From the NCBI RefSeq assembly GCF_004346925.1, contig NZ_CP031167.1, positions 4,422,001 through 4,486,000 on the forward strand: a stretch of 64,000 nucleotides of DNA. Reading direction: 5' to 3'. The position numbers were made by a program, and so were the translations under genes. Positions within the stretch are counted from its first letter, which is position 1. The number at the start of each line of letters is the position of its first letter. Source of the stretch: Stenotrophomonas sp. ASS1. GTDB taxonomy: Bacteria; Pseudomonadota; Gammaproteobacteria; Xanthomonadales; Xanthomonadaceae. A model generated the notes under the pieces. It was not told the DNA's origin. It saw only the letters and a list, made by a program, of their open reading frames with translations, and ran no database searches. Shown here piece after piece: positions 33,643 through 41,566 of the stretch.

Positions 33643-34608
33643 TCAGGCGCGGTCGCCAAAATACTCGCGGCACCACTGCACGACGGGGGGCAACCCTGCT
33701 TCGATCGGGGTCACCGCGTCGAAGCCGAATGCGTCATGAGCGCGCCGGGTATCGGCCATCGTGCGCACCATGTCGCCCGGCTGCATCGGCTTGTAGACCT
33801 TCTGCGCGGGGCGACCGGCGGCCTGCTCGATCACGCTGATGAAGCGCTCCAGCTCGACCGGCGTATGGTTGCCGAGGTTGAACACCCGGTGCGGTACCGG
33901 ACCATCGGCCGGATGCGCGAGCGCGCCGAGAATACCGGACACGATGTCGGAGACATGTGTGAAGTCGCGCTGCATGCGGCCTTCGTTGAACACGTCGATC
34001 GGCCGCCCGGCCAGCACCGCGCGCGAGAACAGCAACGGTGCCATGTCCGGCCGGCCCCACGGGCCATACACGGTGAAGAAGCGCAGGCCGGTGGCATGCA
34101 GGCCGTACAGCTGCGCGTAGGTGTAGGCCATCAGCTCGTTGGCCGCCTTGGTGGCCGCATACAGCGAGCGCGGCTGGTCCACGCGCTGGTCCTCGGAGAA
34201 CGGCGGCGTGGCCGAATCACCGTAGACCGAGCTGCTGGAGGCATAGACCAGGTGCTGCACGCCACGGTGGCGGCACAGCTCGAGCATGTTGACGAAGCCG
34301 ACCAGGTTGCTGTCGACGTAGGCCTGCGGGTTTTCCAGCGAATAGCGCACGCCCGCCTGTGCAGCCAGATGGATCACCGCGGTCGGCTTCACCTCGTCGA
34401 ACAGCGCAGCCAGGCCCTGCTGGTCGGTCAGGTCCAGGGTGCGCAGGTCCAGCGTCGGGCACAGCGCGGCCACGCGGTCGCGCTTGATCTGCGGGTCGTA
34501 GTAGTCGTTGAAGTTGTCCAGGCCGACCACCGGCTGGCCCGCCTCCAGCAGCGCGCGGGCGGTATAGGCACCGATGAAGCCGGCAGCGCCGGTAAGCAGG
34601 ATGGTCAT
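33643..34608 (-). CDS. NAD-dependent sugar epimerase (UDP-glucuronate 4-epimerase type)
   Basis: A 321-residue extended short-chain dehydrogenase. It has NAD-binding GAAGFIGAYTARALLEAG, the active-site serine region VYASSSSVYGDSATPPFSED, and the Tyr-x3-Lys pair in RSLYAATKAANELMAYTYAQ. The stretches GLRFFTVYGPWGRPDMAPLL and EGRMQRDFTHVSDIV are typical of UDP-glucuronate/UDP-galacturonate 4-epimerases. It probably supplies a nucleotide sugar for envelope polysaccharide or lipid modification, in line with the glycosyltransferase and LAB_N genes downstream. Specificity between glucose and glucuronate forms is not proven. Confidence 0.87.
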   Translation of the reverse strand: MTILLTGAAGFIGAYTARALLEAGQPVVGLDNFNDYYDPQIKRDRVAALCPTLDLRTLDLTDQQGLAALFDEVKPTAVIHLAAQAGVRYSLENPQAYVDSNLVGFVNMLELCRHRGVQHLVYASSSSVYGDSATPPFSEDQRVDQPRSLYAATKAANELMAYTYAQLYGLHATGLRFFTVYGPWGRPDMAPLLFSRAVLAGRPIDVFNEGRMQRDFTHVSDIVSGILGALAHPADGPVPHRVFNLGNHTPVELERFISVIEQAAGRPAQKVYKPMQPGDMVRTMADTRRAHDAFGFDAVTPIEAGLPPVVQWCREYFGDRA

Positions 34609-34654
34609 GGCAGGGGCCCGGAAGCAGAAATTCAGGCCCCTGATGTTACCGGTC

Positions 34655-35395
34655 TCAGAACAAACCGAAACGCTTCCTGGCGACGTTGACCCGGCCCGGC
34701 TCGATCACATCGTTGATCTGCTTCGCATCGAAGCGGTCGAGCAGGGCGTCGGCGCCCTTCTTCAGCTTCAGGTCCATCTCTTCCGGGTACAGCGGAACCA
34801 GGCTCATGAAGCTGATGGTTCTGCCGTCCTCCAGCGCCAGCGTGGCGAAGTCCTCCGGGGCGGTCACCGGCGACAGCACGATGGCACCGTCGAAACCCAC
34901 GCCCGGCGCGTAGGGCTCGCTGGGATGGCCGTTGGGAATGGTGTGGCCGAAGCCCAGCCAGGTGTCGTACTCATGCGGCAACCGCGCCATGCCCTTCAAC
35001 AGGCGCACCGGCCAGTAATTGCGCTCGTCCTCGAAGGCGTCCTGGGAGATCGGCCAGTCGGCCGGCAGGGTCACCATCAGCTCCATGTAGCGCGGCACAT
35101 CCGCGTCCACCTCGGCGGGCACGGTCATCGGCAGGTCGCTCATGCCGGAGGTGACCAGGCGCAGGTACGGGCAGTGGTCATTGGCCGGCACCACGTGCAC
35201 GTCAATGTGCACCAGGTCGGAAATGAGTTCGTGCAGGACCGTGGCGATCGGTCCGAGATGGCGCTCGATATGGCCGCTGATCGCTTCGATGTGCTGCTCT
35301 TCGCCGATGGCGAGCACAAAGTCCTTTTCGCGCCGGTGCCTCAGTATCTGGGTACCGTCCGGGCTGACGTCCTCGTACTCGTATTCGTTGCTCAT
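34655..35395 (-). CDS. Suppressor-of-fused (SUFU) domain protein
   Basis: A 246-residue soluble acidic protein. The central region (PRYMELMVTLPADWPISQ, then WPVRLLKGMARLPHEYDTWL, GFGHTIPNG and LVPLYPEEMDLKLKKGADAL) matches bacterial SUFU-fold proteins. In bacteria these are frequently immunity or immunity-like proteins of polymorphic toxins, although many stand alone. No toxin gene is next to it here. The start at 35395 is preferred over an upstream in-frame ATG because the leader before it is unlike the family. It lies between parB and the epimerase with gaps of 126 and 46 bases. Confidence 0.8.
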   Translation of the reverse strand: MSNEYEYEDVSPDGTQILRHRREKDFVLAIGEEQHIEAISGHIERHLGPIATVLHELISDLVHIDVHVVPANDHCPYLRLVTSGMSDLPMTVPAEVDADVPRYMELMVTLPADWPISQDAFEDERNYWPVRLLKGMARLPHEYDTWLGFGHTIPNGHPSEPYAPGVGFDGAIVLSPVTAPEDFATLALEDGRTISFMSLVPLYPEEMDLKLKKGADALLDRFDAKQINDVIEPGRVNVARKRFGLF

Positions 35396-35521
35396 GTCCT
35401 GCTCCCTGGATGAGGCCACGGACCGGAGAGCAGTGCATCCCCCGGCGCGCGCGGCGGTGCGTTCCCTGTCACCTACAGGACGCGGCAGGAACAGGCCGCA
35501 TCCCCTGGCGCTGCGCCGGGC

Positions 35522-36445
35522 TCAGCCCTGGCGCGTACGCAGCTTTTCCAGCACGCCGTCCAGGGTATCCAGGTCGGTGTAATGAATGATCAATTTGCCC
35601 TTGCCGCCACGGCCGTGATTGATCGCCACCTTGGCCCCCAGCGCTTCGGACAGCTCGGTTTCCAGCGAGGCGATGTCGGCCTGCTGCACCTTCGGCGTGG
35701 CCACCGGGCGGTTGCTGGGCACCTTGCCGGCGGCGAAGGCCTGCGCACGGCGCTCGACCTCGCGCACCGACCAGCCTTCATCGGCCGCTTCCTGCGCCAG
35801 CTTGCCGGCCAGCTCGGGGGCCAGGGTCAGCAGCGCGCGGGCATGGCCCATTTCCAGGCGGCGGGTTTCCAGCAGCAGGCGGATTGCCACCGGCAGCTCC
35901 AGCAGGCGCAGCAGGTTGGACACCGCCGCACGCGAGCGGCCGACGGCCTCGGCAGCCTCGGCATGGGTCAGGGTGAATTCGCTGATCAGGCGCTGCAGCG
36001 CTTCGGCTTCTTCCAGCGGGTTGAGGTCTTCGCGCTGGATGTTCTCGATCAGAGCCATCGCGATGACGGTGCGGTCTTCCAGCTCGCGCACCACCACCGG
36101 CACTTCGTCCAGGCCGGCCAGCTGCGAGGCGCGCCAGCGGCGTTCACCGGCGACGATCTCGTAGTTGCCCGCCGGCAGCTGGCGCACCAGGATCGGCTGG
36201 ATCACGCCCTGCGACTTGATCGAATCAGCCAGCTCGGAGAGCTTGCCCTCGTCCATCTCGCGGCGCGGCTGGTACTTGCCCGGCTGCAGCTGGCCGACGG
36301 CCAGCTTGCGCAGCACCTCACCCGGCAGCGGCTCGATCACCGCAGTGGTGGCCTGCACCTGGCTGACCGCCCCCTTGGGACCGAGCAGGGCATCCAGGCC
36401 ACGGCCGAGGCCTCGCTTCTTGGCTGCCGGCTTGCTGCTGGTCAT
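35522..36445 (-). CDS. parB: Chromosome-partitioning protein ParB
   Basis: A 307-residue CTPase/DNA-binding protein that loads on parS sites near the origin and works with ParA and SMC in segregation. The N-terminus KKRGLGRGLDALLG is the ParA-contacting motif. The ParB/Srx CTP-binding domain has LQPGKYQPRREMDEGKLSEL and the GERRWRA box. The helix-turn-helix is TLTHAEAAEAVGRSRAAVSN. The C-terminal dimer domain ends in LIIHYTDLDTLDGVLEKL. Start ATG 36445 overlaps the parA stop (TGATG), a standard operon. Upstream in-frame sequence belongs to parA in another frame. No parS site was found by eye in the window. Confidence 0.96.
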   Translation of the reverse strand: MTSSKPAAKKRGLGRGLDALLGPKGAVSQVQATTAVIEPLPGEVLRKLAVGQLQPGKYQPRREMDEGKLSELADSIKSQGVIQPILVRQLPAGNYEIVAGERRWRASQLAGLDEVPVVVRELEDRTVIAMALIENIQREDLNPLEEAEALQRLISEFTLTHAEAAEAVGRSRAAVSNLLRLLELPVAIRLLLETRRLEMGHARALLTLAPELAGKLAQEAADEGWSVREVERRAQAFAAGKVPSNRPVATPKVQQADIASLETELSEALGAKVAINHGRGGKGKLIIHYTDLDTLDGVLEKLRTRQG

Positions 36446-37242
36446 CAGACGGTCTCCACGGCCTTGGCGGCCTTGTTGCGTTCGTTGTTGCGGCGGATGA
36501 TCTCGCCGGCCAGGCCCAGGTAGGCCACGCCACCGCGCGAGGCGCGGTCGTAGCCGACGATGCTCTGGCCATGGCTGGGCGCCTCGGCCAGGCGCACGTT
36601 GCGCGGCACGATGGTGCGGAACACGCGGTCGCCGAAGTGCTCGGTGAGCTCGGCCGAGACCGCGTTGGCCAGGTTGTTGCGCACGTCGAACATGGTGCGC
36701 AGCACGCCTTCGATCTCCAGCGCCGGGTTGAGGTTGGCACGCAGCGCTTCGATGGTTTCCACCAGCGCGCTCAGGCCTTCCAGTGCGTAGTACTCGCACT
36801 GCATCGGTACGATCACCGAATCGGCGGCGGCCAGCGCGTTGAGCGTCAGCAGCGACAGCGCCGGCGGGCAGTCGATCAGGATGTAGTCGTACTCGTCGCG
36901 GATCGGTGCCAGCGCGCGCTTCAGGCGCTGCTCGCGCTCGCTCTGCGCCATCAGCTGGATCTCGGCCGCGGTCAGGTCGATGTTGCCCGGCAGCAGGTCG
37001 TAGCCTTCGGCCGTCTGCACGCGCACATCGGCGGCGCTGGACTCGCCCAGCAGCAGATCGTAGGTGGAGGAGACCAGCTCGCGCTTGTCCACGCCACTAC
37101 CCATGGTCGCGTTGCCCTGCGAATCCAGGTCGACCAACAGCACGCGCTTGGGTGCGTTGGCCAGGGAAGCGGCCAGGTTGACGGCGGTCGTGGTCTTGCC
37201 GACGCCACCCTTCTGGTTGGCGATGGCGATGATGCGGGCCAT
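36445..37242 (-). CDS. parA: Chromosome-partitioning ATPase ParA (Soj)
   Basis: A 265-residue deviant Walker ATPase. The P-loop is NQKGGVGKTTTAVNLA (signature Lys-11 and Lys-16), switch I is LVDLDSQGNAT, and Walker B is DYILIDCPPALSLLTLNALA. Length and sequence match chromosomal ParA/Soj. It starts at ATG 37242. A CATAAT box at 37284-37279 with TTCCGC 17 bases further upstream is a weak promoter candidate. The order rsmG-parA-parB is the conserved origin-proximal cluster, so this part of the window may lie near oriC. Confidence 0.96.
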   Translation of the reverse strand: MARIIAIANQKGGVGKTTTAVNLAASLANAPKRVLLVDLDSQGNATMGSGVDKRELVSSTYDLLLGESSAADVRVQTAEGYDLLPGNIDLTAAEIQLMAQSEREQRLKRALAPIRDEYDYILIDCPPALSLLTLNALAAADSVIVPMQCEYYALEGLSALVETIEALRANLNPALEIEGVLRTMFDVRNNLANAVSAELTEHFGDRVFRTIVPRNVRLAEAPSHGQSIVGYDRASRGGVAYLGLAGEIIRRNNERNKAAKAVETV

Positions 37243-37354
37243 GCGGGTGTGCCTCGTCGACGTGTGCTGGGACCGGTCATTATGCGTACAACCGGGCCCT
37301 TGCGGAAATCGTGGATCGCCAACCTCTTGTTCCACAAGGGGCTGGCGACGGGAA

Positions 37355-37993
37355 TCAGGGACCTGTAACAGTGACCAGGTGGCGTTCGCCGGCCAGGCCG
37401 GGCACGCTCAGCGGGGTCACCTCGCGCACCTGCCAGCCAGCCGGCAGCTCCGCGATCTCTTCATGCGGGTAGACGCCCTTCATGGCCAACAGCACGCCGC
37501 CGGGGCGCAACAGATGGCCACCGACGCGGACGATGCCGGCCAGGGTGTCCATCGCACGCGCGGTCAGCTGGTCGTAGTGGCCAGCTTCGTCCAGCGCCTC
37601 GGCGCGCGATTCGGCCACGCGGGCATTGCCCAGACCGAGCTGGCGCACGGCCTCGCGCATGAAGCGCGCCTTCTTGCCGTTGCTCTCCACCAGAGTGACC
37701 TGCAGGCCCGGGCAGGCGATCGCCAGCGGGATGCCGGGCAAGCCGGGACCGGTGCCGAGGTCGGCCAGGCTGCCATCGGCCACGAACGGCTGCATCGCCA
37801 GTGAATCGAGCAGGTGGCGGGTGACCATCTCCTGCGGATCGCGGATGGCGGTGAGGTTGTAGGTGCCGTTCCAGCGGTGCAGCAGGGCCAGGTAACGCAG
37901 CAGCGGCGGCGCCAGCGCGGCGTCCAGGCCCATGCTGGCCAGGCCCTGTTCCAGCGTGGCAGCCACGCTGGCGGGAAGTGGGTGTTCGCTCAT
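37355..37993 (-). CDS. rsmG: 16S rRNA (guanine-527-N7)-methyltransferase
   Basis: A 212-residue SAM-dependent methyltransferase that modifies G527 of 16S rRNA. The SAM site is [20 protein letters not shown], followed by [40 protein letters not shown] is a family signature near the N-terminus. Full length for RsmG/GidB. It is just upstream of parA in the classic origin-proximal order; mnmG is not in view. The start ATG at 37993 fits the family. Confidence 0.95.
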   Translation of the reverse strand: MSEHPLPASVAATLEQGLASMGLDAALAPPLLRYLALLHRWNGTYNLTAIRDPQEMVTRHLLDSLAMQPFVADGSLADLGTGPGLPGIPLAIACPGLQVTLVESNGKKARFMREAVRQLGLGNARVAESRAEALDEAGHYDQLTARAMDTLAGIVRVGGHLLRPGGVLLAMKGVYPHEEIAELPAGWQVREVTPLSVPGLAGERHLVTVTGP

Positions 37994-38032
37994 GCCGCCA
38001 TTATCGCCGGTTTTGCGCGCTGATTCCCCGCT

Positions 38033-38632
38033 TCAGTGTGGATACCAGGCCAATGCCGCACGGAACTGGCCGGTGGCCTGCCATTCGTGCAGGTGCCAGC
38101 GCGCGGCCTCGCCCAGTTCCGGGTCGCACCAGCGCAGGTGCAGGGCGCCATCGGCCCCCGGTGCCAGCTGCAGGCGGTGCAGGCCGAACGAGATGCCCTG
38201 CCCGTGCGCCTTCAGCATGGCTTCTTTGGCGCACCACACGCGGAAGAACCAGTGCTCGCGCCCGGCCTCGTCCAGGCTTTCCAGCCAGGCCACTTCCTCG
38301 GGGTGGAAGAAGCGCTGCACGATCTCGATCAGGCGGGCCCGCGGCCGCAGCAGCTCCAGGTCGACGCCCAACCGCACGCCCTCGCCCAGTGCCACCAGCA
38401 GCACCTCGCCACTGTGGCTCCAGCCAGTGCCGTAGTGGGCCAGCGCGCCGCTCAGCTCCGGTCGGCCCTTGTCATCACGGACCAGTGGCAGCGTGTCCGG
38501 GTCGGCGCCCAGCGCCTGCGCCAGCACCTGCCGCGCCTGCGGTTCGCCGCGCTGGCCCGGCACATGTGGGCGCCGCCAGACCGTCACCGGGCCGAAGCGC
38601 CACGGGCCGTCGAGGGTGGCTGGCAGGCTCAT
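38033..38632 (-). CDS. 4'-phosphopantetheinyl transferase (Sfp/HetI type)
   Basis: An enzyme of about 199 residues that transfers phosphopantetheine from CoA to carrier proteins. The two conserved blocks are present: RLGVDLELLRPR, and then FFRVWCAKEAMLKAHGQGI with the metal-binding Asp/Glu and the KEA-x-LK lysine. The N-terminal half has HSGEVLLVALG, the substrate-binding region. ATG 38632 is used; a GTG at 38659 would add nine residues, and neither has a strong ribosome-binding site. It may serve a fatty-acid, siderophore or xanthomonadin-like pigment carrier protein; no such cluster is visible here. Confidence 0.88.
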   Translation of the reverse strand: MSLPATLDGPWRFGPVTVWRRPHVPGQRGEPQARQVLAQALGADPDTLPLVRDDKGRPELSGALAHYGTGWSHSGEVLLVALGEGVRLGVDLELLRPRARLIEIVQRFFHPEEVAWLESLDEAGREHWFFRVWCAKEAMLKAHGQGISFGLHRLQLAPGADGALHLRWCDPELGEAARWHLHEWQATGQFRAALAWYPH

Positions 38633-38716
38633 CCGCACGCGCCCATCACGCAATTCCACGACGGGTTCACGGCCGTGCGCGTCAACTGGTCACAGTTCCC
38701 CACCGGAGGTTCGATC

Positions 38717-38968
38717 ATGGGCATCATCATCTGGCTGATCGTCGGCGGCATCGTAGGCTGGCTGGCCAGCATCATCATGAAGCGCGATGCCCAGCAGGGC
38801 ATCATCCTCAACATCGTGGTCGGCATCGTCGGCGCGCTGATTTCCGGCTGGCTGTTCGGCGGCGGCATCAACGAAGCGATCACCATCCGCACCTTCCTGT
38901 TCTCGCTGATCGGTGCGGTGATCCTGCTGGCAATCGTCAACCTGTTCACCCGCAAGAGCATACGGTGA
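38717..38968 (+). CDS. GlsB/YeaQ/YmgE family small membrane protein
   Basis: An 83-residue inner-membrane protein of three helices: MGIIIWLIVGGIVGWLASII, then QGIILNIVVGIVGALISGWL and FLFSLIGAVILLAIVNLF. It matches the transglycosylase-associated (YeaQ) family, which is stress-induced in many proteobacteria but of unclear function. A GGAGG ribosome-binding site precedes the ATG at 38717. It is divergent from the phosphopantetheinyl transferase gene, with an 84-base shared upstream region. Confidence 0.9.
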   Translation: MGIIIWLIVGGIVGWLASIIMKRDAQQGIILNIVVGIVGALISGWLFGGGINEAITIRTFLFSLIGAVILLAIVNLFTRKSIR

Positions 38969-38975
38969 TCTGAGG

Positions 38976-38998
38976 GTAGTGCCGGCCGCTGGCCGGCA
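38976..38998 (+). repeat. SMAG element
   Basis: A single GTAGTGCCGGCCGCTGGCC palindrome begins 7 bases after the GlsB-like stop codon. Confidence 0.9.
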
Positions 38999-39005
38999 GA
39001 TGTTT

Positions 39006-39041
39006 CAGAACGGGGCCCGGCAATCGCCGGGCCCCGTTCTG
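39006..39041. terminator. Perfect 16-bp-stem hairpin
   Basis: CAGAACGGGGCCCGGC, loop AATC, then GCCGGGCCCCGTTCTG. It is a very strong stem between the convergent GlsB-like and xthA genes and probably stops transcription in both directions, although T-runs are lacking. Confidence 0.65.
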
Positions 39042-39096
39042 TAGAGTCGAGCTTGCTCGACTGCATGGGAGATCAGTCGAGCAAGCTCGACTCTAC
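39041..39096. repeat. GTAGAGTCGAGC inverted repeat overlapping the xthA 3' end
   Basis: Two perfect 23-base arms (39041-39063 and 39074-39096), each beginning GTAGAGTCGAGCTTGCTCGA in its own orientation, are separated by 10 bases. The right arm encodes the last seven residues of exonuclease III on the minus strand. Confidence 0.9.
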
Positions 39097-39855
39097 TTCC
39101 ACCCACGCCGGCGCGTGGTCACTCGGGCGTTCCCAGGTGCGCGGCTCACGATCAATGCCCGAGGCCACCGCTCTGCCCTTCAGCGCGTCGGAGACCAGGG
39201 TCAGGTCGATGCGCAGGCCCAGGTTGCGGCGGAAGCCCGCGGCACGGTAATCCCACCAGCTGAAGGTGCCCGCCTCGTCGTTGTGCAGGCGGAAGCCATC
39301 GTGCAGGCCCAGCTGCAGCAGCTTGTTGAGCGCGCCGCGCTCGGCGGTGGAGGTCAGGATGTGGTTTTCGTTCCACACCTCCGGGTCGTGCACATCGCGC
39401 GCGTCCGGGGCGATGTTGAAGTCTCCCATCACGATCAGCTTCGGGTGCCGCTGCAGTTCTTCGGCGATCCACGCATGCACCGCCTCCAACCAGCGCAGTT
39501 TGTAGTCGTACTTGTCGGTGCCGATGTCCTGGCCGTTGACCACGTACAGGTTGATCACCCGCAGGTCGCCGAAGGTACCGGCGATGACGCGCTTCTGCTC
39601 GTCCTCGAAGCCGGGAATACCGATCTGCACGTCCTGCGCCGGCTCACGCGACAGCAGCGCCACGCCGTTGTAGGTCTTCTGGCCGGCGAACACGCTGCGG
39701 TAGCCCGCGGCGATCAGCGCCGAATCGGGGAACTTGTGGTCCTCCAGCTTGGTTTCCTGGATACCGACGATGTCCGGGCCGAAGTCCTTGAGCCACTGCT
39801 CCAGGTGCGGCAGGCGGACATTGAGCGAATTGACGTTCCACGAGGCGATCTTCAT
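39073..39855 (-). CDS. xthA: Exodeoxyribonuclease III / AP endonuclease
   Basis: A 260-residue Mg-dependent nuclease that cleaves abasic sites and degrades 3' ends in base-excision repair. Catalytic motifs are MKIASWNVNSLNVR, DIVGIQETKLEDHKFP (metal Glu), LIVMGDFNIAPDARDVHDPE and the terminal RPSDHAPAWVEV (Asp-His pair). The ATG at 39855 fits the family. The normal domain ends at WVEV; the extra ESSLLD tail and preceding Val are encoded by a REP arm, so the native stop has been replaced by a repeat insertion. Confidence 0.95.
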   Translation of the reverse strand: MKIASWNVNSLNVRLPHLEQWLKDFGPDIVGIQETKLEDHKFPDSALIAAGYRSVFAGQKTYNGVALLSREPAQDVQIGIPGFEDEQKRVIAGTFGDLRVINLYVVNGQDIGTDKYDYKLRWLEAVHAWIAEELQRHPKLIVMGDFNIAPDARDVHDPEVWNENHILTSTAERGALNKLLQLGLHDGFRLHNDEAGTFSWWDYRAAGFRRNLGLRIDLTLVSDALKGRAVASGIDREPRTWERPSDHAPAWVEVESSLLD

Positions 39856-39902
39856 GGGGGCATTCTACCCGGGTGGGCCTTGATGGGCGCCCCTATACCC
39901 CG

Positions 39903-39963
39903 GTAGACGCCAACCTTGGTTGGCGCCAGCAATCACCGTGTGCCAACCAAGGTTGGCAACTAC
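39903..39963. repeat. Pair of GCCAACC-type SMAG elements
   Basis: GTAGACGCCAACCTTGGTTG (from 39903) and, in opposite orientation, GTGCCAACCAAGGTTGGCAA ending CTAC at 39963. The pair lies between the start of xthA and the end of the aldehyde dehydrogenase gene. Confidence 0.8.
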
Positions 39964-39973
39964 CGGAACCCGA

Positions 39974-41383
39974 TCACCGCAAGAGGAACTTCAACAACCC
40001 GGCAATCTTCGAATACGGCGGCCGCAGCCGGTCGCTGGCCGCCCAGCGCGACTGCCACAGCACCGGCAGCCGCTTGCTCATCGCATCGAACCCGGCCCGG
40101 CCGTGGTACGCGCCCATCCCGCTGGCTCCCACCCCGCCAAACGGCAGGCCATCGGCGGCGAAGTGCAGCAGCGTGTCGTTGACCGTCACCCCGCCGGCCA
40201 CCACCTGGCCGAGGATGCGCTCCACCGTGGCCGTGTCATGGCTGAAGGGATACAGCGCCAGCGGCCGGTCGCGGGACAGCACGTCGCCCAGCGCGGCCTG
40301 CAGGTCCGGGTAGGCGCGCACCGGCAGGATCGGCCCGAAGATCTCCTCGCGCATCAGGTCCAGGTCGTCCGGCGGGTCCAGCACCACGGTCGGCACCAGC
40401 AGGCGCTCACGATCAGCCCGCGCATCGTCCACCTGAGCCAGCGGAATCACAGGTACACCGCGTTCGCGCGCCTGCGCCAGGTAGCCCTGCAGGCGCTGGT
40501 ACTGGCCTTCGTTGATGATGCGCGTGTAATCGTCGGCATCGCTGAAGTCGCCATAGCGCTCGCGCACCTGCTGCTGCAGCGCCTGCACGAACTCGCGCTG
40601 GCGCGCGGTATCGATCAGCACGTAATCCGGCGCGATGCAGGTCTGGCCGGCGTTGAACCATTTCCCGGTGGCGAGCCGCGCTGCGGCTTTATCCAGTGGG
40701 AAATCGCGGCAGACAATCGCCGGCGACTTGCCGCCCAGCTCCAGCGTGACCGGCACCAGATGCTCGGCGGCGGCCGCCATCACCTTGCGGCCAACCGCCG
40801 TCGAGCCGGTGAACAGCAGATGGTCCAGCGGCAGCGATGACACCGCCGCCGCCACATCCGCCCCACCCTGCACCACCGCCACCCGATCGGGCGGGAACAC
40901 GCTGGCCAGGAGATCGGCCAGGAACGCGCTGGTGCACGGCGTGTGTTCGGAGGGCTTGAGCAACACGTGATTGCCGGCGGCAATGGCGGTGGCCAGCGGC
41001 ACCAATGCCAGCGTGACCGGGTAGTTCCAGGGCGAGATCACCCCGACCACGCCCAACGGCGTCGGCCGCAGCTGCGCGCGCGCCGGCCATAGTCGCCAAC
41101 CGGCGCCCACCCGCTGCGGCTTCGACCAGCGGCGCAGGTGGCGGCGCAGGTGGTCGATGGCCGACAGCACGCTCATGCCATCGGCCAGCTTCGATTCGGT
41201 GTGGGCGCGATGGCCGAAGTCCTCGGCGATGGCCTGCGCCATTTCGTCCAAGCGCGGCTTCAGTGCCTCGCGCAGGCGGCGCAGGTCATTCTCGCGCTGG
41301 TCCAGCGACGGGCGCTGCGACTGCCAGGCGCTGCGCAGGGTGTGCAGGATGGCGGGGAGCTCGGTCGGCGTGGTGGTGGTCAT
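39974..41383 (-). CDS. Aldehyde dehydrogenase (coniferyl-aldehyde-dehydrogenase-like)
   Basis: A 469-residue NAD(P)-dependent aldehyde dehydrogenase oxidising an aldehyde to its acid in the cytosol. Landmarks in order are GVVGVISPWNYPVTLALVPL, HLLFTGSTAVGRKVMAAAAE, the glutamate region TLELGGKSPAIV, the catalytic cysteine in KWFNAGQTCIAPDYVL, and EEIFGPILPV. The short C-terminus without a long bridging arm and the GLPFGGVGASGMGAYHGRAG block fit the coniferyl/fatty aldehyde dehydrogenase group. No linked aromatic-degradation genes are nearby, so the substrate is open. It is monocistronic between SMAG pairs. Confidence 0.9.
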   Translation of the reverse strand: MTTTTPTELPAILHTLRSAWQSQRPSLDQRENDLRRLREALKPRLDEMAQAIAEDFGHRAHTESKLADGMSVLSAIDHLRRHLRRWSKPQRVGAGWRLWPARAQLRPTPLGVVGVISPWNYPVTLALVPLATAIAAGNHVLLKPSEHTPCTSAFLADLLASVFPPDRVAVVQGGADVAAAVSSLPLDHLLFTGSTAVGRKVMAAAAEHLVPVTLELGGKSPAIVCRDFPLDKAAARLATGKWFNAGQTCIAPDYVLIDTARQREFVQALQQQVRERYGDFSDADDYTRIINEGQYQRLQGYLAQARERGVPVIPLAQVDDARADRERLLVPTVVLDPPDDLDLMREEIFGPILPVRAYPDLQAALGDVLSRDRPLALYPFSHDTATVERILGQVVAGGVTVNDTLLHFAADGLPFGGVGASGMGAYHGRAGFDAMSKRLPVLWQSRWAASDRLRPPYSKIAGLLKFLLR

Positions 41384-41417
41384 GGGCCGACTATACGGCG
41401 TGCTGTGCAACGCAATG

Positions 41418-41495
41418 GTAGTGCCGGCCGCTGGCCGGCAGCCCCATGGATCTCCGGCAGACATCGTGCATTTGCCGGCCAGCGGCCGGCACTAC
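41418..41495. repeat. Inverted pair of SMAG elements
   Basis: GTAGTGCCGGCCGCTGGCC at 41418-41440 and its inverse at 41473-41495, with 32 bases between. A related GTGGGTGCCGACCGTTGGTC element follows at 41537-41561. Confidence 0.9.
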
Positions 41496-41496
41496 C

Positions 41497-41528
41497 AAAA
41501 GAGGGCCGCGGTCTGCACCGCGGCCCCC
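41497..41528 (-). terminator. Rho-independent terminator of the MHS transporter gene
   Basis: On the minus strand: GGGGGCCGCGGTGCAGACCG, then CGGCCCTCTTTTGG. A strong stem with a T-rich tail lies about 40 bases after the transporter stop. Confidence 0.8.
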
Positions 41529-41566
41529 GAAACCCGGTGGGTGCCGACCGTTGGTCGGCACGCCGG

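Noticed and set aside
36446-36799. N-terminal extension of ParB into parA
   Set aside because: The added residues are an out-of-frame reading of parA, and ParB has a normal start at 36445 with TGATG coupling.
39300-39420. Possible frameshift in xthA
   Set aside because: The frame is continuous and all catalytic motifs are in register; only the C-terminal tail is unusual.
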